NCBI GenBank assembly: GCA_021769025.1
Contig: JAETTS010000063.1
Coordinates: 1 to 10,021, forward strand
Reading direction: 5' to 3'
From: Enterocloster bolteae
GTDB taxonomy: Bacteria; Bacillota_A; Clostridia; Lachnospirales; Lachnospiraceae
Length of the DNA: 10,021 bases
Every line of letters begins with the position of its first letter. Positions within the stretch are counted from its first letter, which is position 1. Both the position numbers and the translations under genes were made by a program. Positions 1 through 5,598 of the stretch are shown piece after piece. The notes below the pieces were generated by a model, which worked only from the letters and a program-made list of their open reading frames with translations, was not told the DNA's origin and searched no databases.

Positions 1-1
1 G

Positions 2-100
2 TGGATGACTATGGAGGAACTGCAAAGCCAGCTTTTGTTCCCTCCGTTCGAGGAAAGCCTCCGTATGCTTGCTGAAACAATGAGCGGTTACATACAGTAA
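2..100 (+). CDS. 3' end of an unrecognised upstream gene (partial)
   Basis: An open frame enters from the left edge and stops at TAA 98-100. It reads through MTMEELQSQLLFPPF and ends in ETMSGYIQ, an ordinary acidic, amphipathic protein tail. ATG codons at 5 and 11 could be starts of a tiny protein, but no ribosome site can be seen because the window begins here, so I take it as the C-terminus of a longer gene. It is followed by an 83-nt gap before the next gene. I do not recognise the family. The frame is too short for a firm call. Confidence 0.45.
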   Translation, partial: WMTMEELQSQLLFPPFEESLRMLAETMSGYIQ

Positions 101-122
101 CGTAATTTTTTCAGTATTTCTA

Positions 123-150
123 TTGACATCGGCGGCGGAGGTGCTATCGT
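123..150 (+). promoter_or_regulatory. Possible sigma-A promoter with flanking inverted repeat
   Basis: A consensus -35 box TTGACA (123-128) is followed after 16 nt by TATCGT (145-150), a 4 of 6 match to the -10 consensus. It sits in the only sizeable gap upstream of the accessory operon. GCGGCG (132-137) and CGCCGC (152-157) form a 6-bp inverted repeat around the -10 element, which could be an operator or a hairpin. The -35 is strong, the -10 is weak, and the assignment is inference. Confidence 0.35.
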
Positions 151-183
151 TCGCCGCACGATGAAATCAAAGGAGGTAACAAG

Positions 184-615
184 ATGGAAGATATATTGAT
201 GGTTCTGCTGGAATGTGGAAGCCTGGACCTTCAGATTTTGGAAGGCGTCGGCTATGACCTGGGAGATATTGTAGAAGAATTGAGTGCAGATGGCATAAAG
301 CCAACATTGAACGCCATTACTGATGAAATATTCCGGAGAGGGCAGTGTGAATTGGTTGCAGCTGTTGAAGATGCTATCCAGGAGAGGAAGGATCAGCAGG
401 CTGAGACTGATGACACCAAGGAAGGCGAAACCGAATATGACCGGCTCCAGGATGAAATTGATGAATTGGAAAGTCTCAATCCGGAGGAGGACATGGACTG
501 GTTCTGTAACTGCCTGGATACTTCGTGCTGGTTCAGTAACAATGAGGAAATCTACCGGAAGTACATTCCGGAAGCAATCAGCAACATCGAAGATAACATG
601 GGATTTGAGTTTTAG
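184..615 (+). CDS. Unrecognised acidic accessory protein, 143 aa
   Basis: I do not recognise this family. The ATG at 184 follows a near-perfect ribosome site AGGAGG (171-176). The product is strongly acidic. It has a predicted helical N-terminal half (about residues 1-65), a charged Glu/Asp/Lys linker likely to be coiled coil (about 66-98), and a C-terminal part with a Trp/Cys cluster (DWFCNCLDTSCWF, about 104-116). There is no signal peptide or membrane segment. It is the first complete gene of the operon, and the next start lies 9 nt after its stop, so the two are very likely co-transcribed. Acidity and position would suit a DNA-mimic or regulatory role, but nothing in the sequence proves that. 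Confidence 0.8.
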   Translation: MEDILMVLLECGSLDLQILEGVGYDLGDIVEELSADGIKPTLNAITDEIFRRGQCELVAAVEDAIQERKDQQAETDDTKEGETEYDRLQDEIDELESLNPEEDMDWFCNCLDTSCWFSNNEEIYRKYIPEAISNIEDNMGFEF

Positions 616-624
616 GAGGCGGCC

Positions 625-1323
625 ATGAAGAAAGCTGATTTTGACAGAATTATTGTCGAAACGAATGAACGGATGACTCAGATAATCTCATGGTGGTATA
701 AGAACAAATCATGGCTTGATGACGAAGGGTTTAATGCACCTATGGAGTCCGGGTTGATAGTAATGCAGGAAGAAGGCATTGACATCGGATTTGAAAGTCG
801 GGCTGATGGACTCGTTACAATTTCGGTGTATCCAGAACATATTGAGGTAGCGGCAATGCAGTTTGAACTGGACCCAGTAACAACTGCGGTATCCGGGCAT
901 CGGTTCCCGAACAAAATGAGGCATCAGAAAGAGAAGCTGCTGAAAGTTATTTTCGAGGCAGACCATACAGACGTAAAGGAAAGCATAAAGTACCTGGCTC
1001 TAATGCAGTTTGCGGCACACTATGAAGAAATTGTTCAGATTGATGAAAAGCAGAATGTCAGAAGAACCCGGCATGAGGCTAAAAAGCTGAGAAAAAATCC
1101 GAGGAAGCCGCTCAATTTGGTGAAGAAAACCTATGTAGTGAAGGAGTTCTCTGCTGATGATCTTCACAAGTTCGGAGAGAAGCGAAGCTATACAAAGCCA
1201 GACCATGAAGTGCAGGTCAGAGGGTTTTACCGGACGATGAAATCCGGAAAGAAGGTTTGGGTTAAGCCGTTTTCTAGGTACAAGGACAAAGGAAATAAGC
1301 AGCCAAAAGAATATAAAGTTTAA
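625..1323 (+). CDS. Unrecognised accessory protein with basic C-terminal tail, 232 aa
   Basis: The start is ATG 625, with AGGAGG at 614-619 overlapping the preceding stop. The N-terminal half (about 1-115) is mixed alpha/beta in composition. The second half is strongly basic (RRTRHEAKKLRKNPRK, about 147-162) and ends in a Lys/Arg-rich segment containing VRGFYRTMKSGKKVWVKPF. Short modules of the kind 'VRG-aromatic-R...SGK-VWV-KP' are familiar to me from phage and conjugative-element hypothetical proteins, but I cannot attach a function. No catalytic motif, signal peptide or membrane helix is visible. The basic tail would fit nucleic-acid binding. The stop at 1321-1323 overlaps the ribosome site of the MazF-like gene, which indicates one transcript. 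Confidence 0.8.
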   Translation: MKKADFDRIIVETNERMTQIISWWYKNKSWLDDEGFNAPMESGLIVMQEEGIDIGFESRADGLVTISVYPEHIEVAAMQFELDPVTTAVSGHRFPNKMRHQKEKLLKVIFEADHTDVKESIKYLALMQFAAHYEEIVQIDEKQNVRRTRHEAKKLRKNPRKPLNLVKKTYVVKEFSADDLHKFGEKRSYTKPDHEVQVRGFYRTMKSGKKVWVKPFSRYKDKGNKQPKEYKV

Positions 1324-1333
1324 GGAGGAGCCT

Positions 1334-1948
1334 ATGGGCGATCAGATGTATCACAGAGGTCAGATTTATTATGTGTATCCGAGAGGATACGATTACACCG
1401 GGAGCGAACAGGGCGGAGGCAGACCGGCAATCATTGTAAGTAATGATGTCGGGAATGAGTATTCCAGCGTGGTTGAAGTGGTGTTCCTCACCACAAGAGA
1501 GAAGAAACCGTTGCCTACCCATGTGAAGATTATTTCCGCCAGGCAGCCTTCCATCGCATTGTGCGAGCAGATAGAGACCGTTGACAAGGGAAGGATTGGG
1601 AACTACATAAACGAAGTCTCCCAGGCGGAGCTGAAGGGAATTGAGAAGGCAATTCTGATAAGCCTGGATATTGCAACGAACATCAGAGGAAGTAAGGCGT
1701 TGGAAACCTGGCGAAGAATGATGGAGACCTGGGAGGATGAAAGCACTTCGGAGGAAGCAACAATTTCATCAAGCGAAGATGCAAAAGAAGCTGAAAAAGG
1801 CATGGAGGCAGCCGAACTTCCTGTTTCCAAACAGACTGAGGAGAACATCGACCTGGAGGCGGCTCCGGAGTACATCCGGATGAAAACCGAAAGAGATGTC
1901 TATAAAGAAATGTATATGAATTTGCTGCAAATGAAAGCGGCGATGTAA
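1334..1948 (+). CDS. MazF/PemK-family endoribonuclease toxin with C-terminal extension
   Basis: Residues about 5-118 form a complete MazF/PemK domain: RGQIYYVYP at the start, GSEQGGGRPAIIVSND (23-38), VVFLTT (49-54), LPTHV (60-64) and LCEQIETVDKGRIG (76-89). Compared with Bacillus subtilis MazF from memory, the catalytic Arg and Thr are kept as R30 and T53 with identical 23-residue spacing, so the RNase should be active. Family members cleave single-stranded mRNA at short motifs and are normally held by a MazE antitoxin. Here no MazE-like gene precedes it. Instead there is an unusual tail of about 85 residues: an acidic, Ser-rich linker (133-175) and a terminal helix (about 178-204) that looks like a coiled coil. 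The tail may be a self-inhibitory or partner-binding module; that is inference. Ribosome site AAGGAGG is at 1322-1328. Confidence 0.88.
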   Translation: MGDQMYHRGQIYYVYPRGYDYTGSEQGGGRPAIIVSNDVGNEYSSVVEVVFLTTREKKPLPTHVKIISARQPSIALCEQIETVDKGRIGNYINEVSQAELKGIEKAILISLDIATNIRGSKALETWRRMMETWEDESTSEEATISSSEDAKEAEKGMEAAELPVSKQTEENIDLEAAPEYIRMKTERDVYKEMYMNLLQMKAAM

Positions 1949-1962
1949 AGGAGGAAAAGAGC

Positions 1963-3018
1963 ATGAGAGTAAAATGTGGAATGAAGTGCAGAGCAAATGA
2001 AAATGGGTACTGCAAGAGACCGGAAATTGACATCCTAGCATATGGGAAGTGTGGAGATTTCCGGGCGGAGCCGGAGTTCGAGGCTTTCCGGGAGGACAAT
2101 GTTGTGATTTTCGATAAGGCAGGATTGCCGTCCATCATGGTGAAGTTCACCAGGAACCCGGACAAGCCGATACACCCGATGTTCGTGATCGGCGGAAAGA
2201 CCTACGATGAAGTGTATATCTCGAAGTACCCGAATGTCATCATCAATGGCAAGGCGTACAGTCTTCCATTGCAGGAGCCGTCAGTGAACGTCACTCTGGA
2301 GGATGCTGAAAAAGCCTGCTTCAGCAAGGGCGAAGGCTGGCATCTTATGACCGCAATGGAGAGAGGCTATATCGCCAACCTTTGCCATGATACCGGCATC
2401 TTCCCTCATGGGAATACGGACGGCGGAGTCTACCATGCAGACCCGACAGAGAAGGGTGTTACCTTCAGCGGACGTGGCAAGACACTCACCGGCTCTGGAC
2501 CGGAAACCTGGACACACGATCATACGGTGTTTGGCATCCATGACCTTTGCGGCAATGTTTGGGAATGGTTCAGAGGACTCCGGCTCATGGACGGCGTTCT
2601 CCAGGCGGCAGAGAATAATGATGCTGCCATGAACATCGACTTGTCAGAGCATAGCCAGAACTGGAAGCCGGTGATGTGCGAAGAAAAGCCGATCAGACTC
2701 GACTGTACTGAAGGAGAAGTTACCTTCACCACTTGCGAAGAAATTGATGCTGACTATGACGGATGCAAGTGGGGAGATGTCAATTTTGATTGCGTGCAAA
2801 CGCAGGAACTGAAAGAGTTGGGATTGTTCCCCGGGGAGCCGGAAGCATACTTCTATGCTGATACAAGCGGAGAGCGTTTGCCGTTTTGTGGGGGCTGCTG
2901 GTACGATGGCGCCAATGCTGGCGTGTTCTACGTGAATTTGTTCTACCCTCGCTCGGGCTCGTTCAGCGACGTCGGCTTCCGCTCCGCTTTTTACCGCAAA
3001 CTGGAAACTGAGGACTGA
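1963..3018 (+). CDS. FGE/C-type-lectin-fold protein, probable DGR target (variable protein)
   Basis: The 351-aa protein starts at ATG 1963, 8 nt after AAGGAGG (1948-1954). Residues 1-34 hold four cysteines (C5, C9, C17, C30) ending in CGDFR, resembling DUF1540-like small metal-binding modules. The rest matches the FGE-sulfatase/C-type-lectin fold: WHLMTAMERGY (126-136) corresponds to the usual LPTEAEWEYA segment, and HDLCGNVWEW (193-202) is the family signature. The C-terminus LPFCGGCWYDGANAGVF (306-322), NLFYPRS (325-331) and VGFRSAFY (337-344) is the ligand-binding core diversified in DGR target proteins. The catalytic cysteines of true formylglycine-generating enzymes are not apparent, so a binding role is far more likely than enzymatic activity. 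No signal peptide or membrane helix is seen. It lies between the toxin and ssb in the same operon. The bound ligand is unknown. Confidence 0.85.
   Translation: MRVKCGMKCRANENGYCKRPEIDILAYGKCGDFRAEPEFEAFREDNVVIFDKAGLPSIMVKFTRNPDKPIHPMFVIGGKTYDEVYISKYPNVIINGKAYSLPLQEPSVNVTLEDAEKACFSKGEGWHLMTAMERGYIANLCHDTGIFPHGNTDGGVYHADPTEKGVTFSGRGKTLTGSGPETWTHDHTVFGIHDLCGNVWEWFRGLRLMDGVLQAAENNDAAMNIDLSEHSQNWKPVMCEEKPIRLDCTEGEVTFTTCEEIDADYDGCKWGDVNFDCVQTQELKELGLFPGEPEAYFYADTSGERLPFCGGCWYDGANAGVFYVNLFYPRSGSFSDVGFRSAFYRKLETED
2881..3015 (+). other. Putative DGR variable region (VR)
   Basis: This stretch encodes residues 307-351. Positions where DGR templates usually carry AAC or AAT asparagine codons read instead as TGC (C312), TAC (Y314), GAT (D315), TAC (Y323), TTC-TAC (F327-Y328), GGC (G332) and TTC-AGC-GAC (F334-D336). 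Changes at adenines within AAC codons give exactly this NNC pattern. Adenine makes up only 11 of 117 bases (2881-2997), far below the surrounding gene. The invariant framework (GG-W, NAGVF, PRS, VGFRSAFY) is kept. The 3' part (about 2971-3015) contains almost no candidate mutable codons and would act as the initiation-of-mutagenic-homing segment. The left boundary is uncertain. No template repeat is in the window. Confidence 0.75.
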
Positions 3019-3027
3019 AAACTGTGA

Positions 3028-3045
3028 GGCGGCTGTTAAGCCGCC
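3028..3045 (+). repeat. GC-rich hairpin just downstream of the variable region
   Basis: GGCGGCT (3028-3034) and AGCCGCC (3039-3045) form a perfect 7-bp stem with a 4-nt GTTA loop, 10 nt after the stop codon of the variable protein. No T-run follows, so it is a poor intrinsic terminator. In Bordetella phage BPP-1 a short GC-rich hairpin/cruciform with a 4-nt loop shortly after the VR is needed for target recognition. Position and geometry match that element. It might instead modulate ssb translation, whose ribosome site begins 4 nt later. Confidence 0.6.
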
Positions 3046-3061
3046 ATGAAAGGAGATTGAC

Positions 3062-3496
3062 ATGAACAAAGTGATACTGATGGGAAGGCTGACGAGAGAC
3101 CCGGAGATAAGGTATGCACAGAATGAGAACGGAACGGCGGTTGCCAGGTACTCCCTGGCGGTGGACCGCCGGTTCAAGAGGGATGGAGACCAGGATGCGG
3201 ACTTCATCGGATGCGTGGTATTTGGGAAAGGTGCCGAGTTTGCTGAAAAGTATCTCACCAAAGGCATGAAGATTGTTGTTACCGGGCGTATTCAGACCGG
3301 CAGCTACACCAACAAGGAAGGTCAGAAAGTGTATACCACCGATGTCGTTGTAGAGGAACAGGAGTTCGCTGAAAGCAAGGCTGCCAGTCAAGGCAATGGA
3401 GGCGGTTATCAGAACGCAGGAAGCAATAATTCTACATCGGGAGACGGTTTTATGAATATTCCGGACGGAATTGATGAAGAATTGCCGTTCAACTAG
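3062..3496 (+). CDS. ssb: Single-stranded DNA-binding protein (SSB)
   Basis: The 144-aa product starts MNKVILMGRLTRDPEIRY, the canonical bacterial SSB N-terminus. It has the OB-fold over about residues 1-108 (YSLAVDRR, ADFIGCVVFGK, GMKIVVTGRIQTGSYTNKEG, TTDVVVEE), a Gly/Asn/Ser-rich disordered linker (about 112-134), and an acidic tip DGIDEELPFN that recruits replication and repair partners, equivalent to the DDDIPF tip of E. coli SSB. It binds and protects single-stranded DNA in the cytoplasm. Placement in an accessory operon suggests an element-borne copy used during conjugal or phage DNA replication, additional to the chromosomal ssb. Ribosome site AAAGGAG is at 3049-3055, after the 3028-3045 hairpin. 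Length is slightly below the usual 150-180 aa. Confidence 0.96.
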   Translation: MNKVILMGRLTRDPEIRYAQNENGTAVARYSLAVDRRFKRDGDQDADFIGCVVFGKGAEFAEKYLTKGMKIVVTGRIQTGSYTNKEGQKVYTTDVVVEEQEFAESKAASQGNGGGYQNAGSNNSTSGDGFMNIPDGIDEELPFN

Positions 3497-3500
3497 GGGG
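3495..3500 (+). promoter_or_regulatory. Ribosome-binding site that fixes the start at GTG 3509
   Basis: AGGGGG overlaps the ssb stop codon and lies 8 nt before GTG 3509. An in-frame GTG at 3500 overlaps the site itself and cannot be the start, so the downstream GTG is preferred. Confidence 0.55.
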
Positions 3501-3508
3501 TGCGTGTA

Positions 3509-3727
3509 GTGGATCAGGAGCAGGAAAAAGCAGTAAACAATTTCATAGATAGTTGCGATGGCTGGGAACTGTGTGATTTCTGTACTATAAGCGATGATTG
3601 CCCCAAGACTATTGTATGCTATGGCGGCGAACCGATTGAGCCGCCATGCACAGGTTTGGAAGAAAAGTGGATAGAGAGGCATATCGACAAAGAAGCCATT
3701 GCTGAGTATCTGGAGGGCGAAAAATGA
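3509..3727 (+). CDS. Small cysteine-rich accessory protein, 72 aa
   Basis: I do not recognise this family. From GTG 3509 the product has six cysteines between residues 16 and 47 (C16, C22, C25, C31, C37, C47), including CDFC and a CP pair. This pattern is plausible for a small zinc-binding fold, but cytoplasmic proteins of phages and conjugative elements often look like this without known function. A charged helical C-terminus (EEKWIERHIDKEAIAEYLEG) follows. Its TGA overlaps the next start (ATGA, 3724-3727), and it begins 12 nt after ssb ends. It is therefore translationally linked to both and could assist SSB or ParB; that is guesswork from position. Confidence 0.75.
   Translation: MDQEQEKAVNNFIDSCDGWELCDFCTISDDCPKTIVCYGGEPIEPPCTGLEEKWIERHIDKEAIAEYLEGEK
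3621..3647 (+). repeat. Inverted repeat inside the cysteine-rich ORF
   Basis: ATGGCGGC (3621-3628) and GCCGCCAT (3640-3647) are perfect 8-bp arms around an 11-nt loop. TGC/GCA could add three more pairs past a one-base bulge. The arm core GGCGGC/GCCGCC is the same as in the 3028-3045 hairpin. Function is unknown. It lies in coding sequence and may be partly codon-driven (Gly-Gly / Pro-Pro). Confidence 0.5.
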
Positions 3728-3885
3728 AATATGGAGTCAGAATTATCCTGGACCAGATTGAAGTTGAAGCTGAAAGCCAGGAGGAAGCAGAGCAAATCGC
3801 CCAGGATATTTACGATGGCGATGCTTATACAAGGTTGCACGCCGGACTCGGCGTAGTTGATTATGAAGTGGAGGAATTGGAATGA
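3724..3885 (+). CDS. Small protein resembling DpnD/PcfM-like proteins, 53 aa
   Basis: A complete 53-codon frame starts at ATG 3724, overlapping the preceding TGA by 4 nt, and ends at TGA 3883-3885, overlapping the parB-like start (ATGA at 3882). Two 4-nt overlaps strongly imply a translated, coupled gene. The sequence runs MKYGVRIILDQIEVEAES, then an EEAEQIAQDIYDGD helix, then VVDYEVEEL. This beta-alpha-beta layout with the 'V-A-S-EEA' turn is like the small DpnD/PcfM-like proteins of plasmids and conjugative elements. The resemblance is from memory and moderate. No catalytic residues are evident, and the function of such proteins is unknown. Confidence 0.75.
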   Translation: MKYGVRIILDQIEVEAESQEEAEQIAQDIYDGDAYTRLHAGLGVVDYEVEELE

Positions 3886-5225
3886 GCGATATTGTTTATA
3901 TAGGCATAGAGCATATCCATCCGCATCCGGAGAACCCCAGGAAAGACCTGGGGGATTTGACGGAGTTGGTGGAGTCGGTAAAGAAGTTGGGCGTAATGCA
4001 GAATTTGACCGTAATTCCCCAGGAAGGAAGCCCTGGAGAGTACACAGCCTTAATCGGGCATAGGAGACACGCTGCGGCGAAGCTGGCAGGAATTGCTGAA
4101 TTGCCTTGCATCATCAAAGAGGGCATGAGCAAAAAAGAGCAGGTATCCATCATGCTCGAAGAAAATATGCAGAGGAATGACCTAACGATTTATGAGCAGG
4201 CACAAGGTTTTCAGATGATGCTCGACCTGGGAGAGACAGAGGAGTCCATTGCCGAAAAGACCGGCTTCAGCAAAACGACCATCCGGCACCGGCTGAATAT
4301 TGCGAAGCTGGATCAGAAGGAACTGAAGAAGAAAGAGCAGGATGACAGCTTCCAGCTCTCGCTGAAAGACTTGTACGAACTGGAGAAGGTTGAGGATGTC
4401 AAGACCAGGAATAAGATTTTGAAGGATGCCAAGGACTCCAGAGAGATTGTCTCGATGGCACAGAGAGCGGCGGCTGAGGCATTGCGGAATAAGAGGTACA
4501 AGAAGATTGCAGAGATGGCGAAGAAAGCTGGCATCGAAAAAGCGCCGAAGGAAGCTGAGAATGAGATGTACTCCGGGAAGTGGGATACCGTCAAGGAGTT
4601 CGACCTGGATAAAGAGCCTCCGAAGAAACTTTCTGTGAAGGATGATGACAAGCTGTATTATCTTCTGTACTGGCGTTCCGTCCGCATCATCAGAAAGCAC
4701 AAGAATGAGAAAAAGGAACTGACTCCGGAGGAGATTGCCAAAAAGGAGAAGGATAAGAAAAAGAAGCAGATTAAGGCGATTATCAAGGAGACGGATGCCA
4801 GCCGTAAGGAGTTCATCTGCAATATCATTGCCGGGAAGATTGATGCTGTGAAGAATGAGGAGGAGATAAGGGAAAAGGCGTGGAGGTTCCTGCTTGAAAA
4901 GTGCGCCTACCTGTCATTCAACAGTATGATCGGCTTCTTCACCGAGAAAGAGTATTATAGCTGCACAGAGGAGGAGAAGGCTGAAGCCGAGAAAAAGCTG
5001 AAAGGACTCAGTTATACGCACTCAATGCTTGTGGCACTCCACAATGCGGCGAAAGATACGGAGCTTGTTGACTGGCAGGGGCATTACAAGAAGGACTCCG
5101 GCGAAACTTTGAAGCATTGCTACGAGGTTCTGAAGCCGTATGGCTGGACCTTTGCCAATGAAGATGCTGAAAAGGTACTGGACGGAACACACGAACTGTA
5201 TGAGAAGGAGGCAGAGAATGGATAA
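3882..5225 (+). CDS. ParB/RepB/Spo0J-family partition protein
   Basis: The 447-aa product has the ParB N-terminal domain with its signature boxes: HPENPRKD (15-22), GHRRHAAAKLAG (59-70, the GxRRxxA nucleotide-binding box) and ENMQRNDLT (94-102, the ENxQRxDL box). A helix-turn-helix follows (SIAEKTGFSKTTIRHRL, 122-138). Family members bind parS-like sites, act as CTP-dependent clamps and segregate or silence DNA; element-borne versions also serve as regulators. The second half is atypical: very Lys/Glu-rich around residues 280-305, then a 120-residue C-terminal domain I do not recognise. No parA partner lies next to it and no canonical parS was seen, so a role other than classical partition is possible. 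The 5' end overlaps the 53-aa gene and the 3' end overlaps the ASCH gene. Confidence 0.9.
   Translation: MSDIVYIGIEHIHPHPENPRKDLGDLTELVESVKKLGVMQNLTVIPQEGSPGEYTALIGHRRHAAAKLAGIAELPCIIKEGMSKKEQVSIMLEENMQRNDLTIYEQAQGFQMMLDLGETEESIAEKTGFSKTTIRHRLNIAKLDQKELKKKEQDDSFQLSLKDLYELEKVEDVKTRNKILKDAKDSREIVSMAQRAAAEALRNKRYKKIAEMAKKAGIEKAPKEAENEMYSGKWDTVKEFDLDKEPPKKLSVKDDDKLYYLLYWRSVRIIRKHKNEKKELTPEEIAKKEKDKKKKQIKAIIKETDASRKEFICNIIAGKIDAVKNEEEIREKAWRFLLEKCAYLSFNSMIGFFTEKEYYSCTEEEKAEAEKKLKGLSYTHSMLVALHNAAKDTELVDWQGHYKKDSGETLKHCYEVLKPYGWTFANEDAEKVLDGTHELYEKEAENG
3935..3953 (+). repeat. Strong GC hairpin near the start of the parB-like gene
   Basis: CCCCAGG (3935-3941) and CCTGGGG (3947-3953) form a perfect 7-bp stem with a 5-nt AAAGA loop, over codons 18-24. 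There is no T-run, so it is not a terminator. It might slow early translation, or be coincidental. Confidence 0.4.
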
Positions 5226-5598
5226 GGCACTGATCGTAAAAGAAAAGTGGCTGAACCTCATTCTGGATGGTGATGAAAGCGGACCGAAGCTGTGGGAAAT
5301 TCGGGGCAGCGGAACGTGGATAAGAGGCAGAGTCGGACTCATACAGTCCGGCTCCGGGCTTATAATGGGAAGTACAGAAATAGTTGGAAGCTCCCTTCTT
5401 CTTAGAGAAGATTTTGAAATGTTTCGCCACTTGCATAAAATTGATGGAGCGTTTGATGACTTGCCCTATAAAGAGCCTCATATTTGGTATCTGAAAGGTT
5501 CGCAGAGATTTTCTGCTCCCATACCATACCATCATCCGCAAGGAGCGGTAATTTGGGTGAATTTAGAGAAAGGAGTGATTTTGAATGGGAGAAACTGA
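5218..5598 (+). CDS. ASCH-domain protein
   Basis: The start is ATG 5218, 6 nt after AAGGAGG (5205-5211) and overlapping the parB-like stop by 8 nt; upstream in-frame ATGs lie inside parB and lack a ribosome site. The 126-aa product has ASCH hallmarks: ALIVKEKWLNLILDG (4-18, with the conserved K-W pair), WEIRG (26-30), RGRVGLIQSGSG (36-47), and a C-terminal IPYHHPQGAVIWVNL (102-116). ASCH proteins have a PUA-like beta-barrel fold and bind RNA or act on modified nucleosides; characterised members include ribonucleases and N4-acetylcytidine amidohydrolase. The substrate here cannot be read from the sequence. The neighbours (MazF-like toxin, ParB) suggest an element-borne RNA or regulatory role. 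Confidence 0.85.
   Translation: MDKALIVKEKWLNLILDGDESGPKLWEIRGSGTWIRGRVGLIQSGSGLIMGSTEIVGSSLLLREDFEMFRHLHKIDGAFDDLPYKEPHIWYLKGSQRFSAPIPYHHPQGAVIWVNLEKGVILNGRN

Noticed and set aside
1683..2165. 160-codon minus-strand frame rich in Ser, Pro and Phe
   Set aside because: Composition is that of an antisense reading of acidic coding sequence; it crosses two real genes.
1963..3018. Calling the FGE-like gene a formylglycine-generating enzyme
   Set aside because: The active-site cysteine region typical of the enzyme is not visible, and the C-terminus matches the DGR lectin core instead.
3028..3045. Reading the post-VR hairpin as an intrinsic terminator
   Set aside because: No T-run follows and the ssb ribosome site begins 4 nt later; a DGR target hairpin fits better.
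2644..3267. 207-codon open frame on the minus strand
   Set aside because: Antisense shadow of the FGE-like gene and ssb; no ribosome site or plausible protein composition.
2963..3682. 239-codon open frame on the minus strand
   Set aside because: It lies opposite ssb, the VR and the cysteine-rich gene, all of which have ribosome sites and recognisable products. Its translation has no family resemblance.
5140..5217. Upstream in-frame ATG at 5140 as the ASCH gene start
   Set aside because: It lies inside parB without a ribosome site, while ATG 5218 has AAGGAGG at ideal spacing and begins exactly at the ASCH domain.
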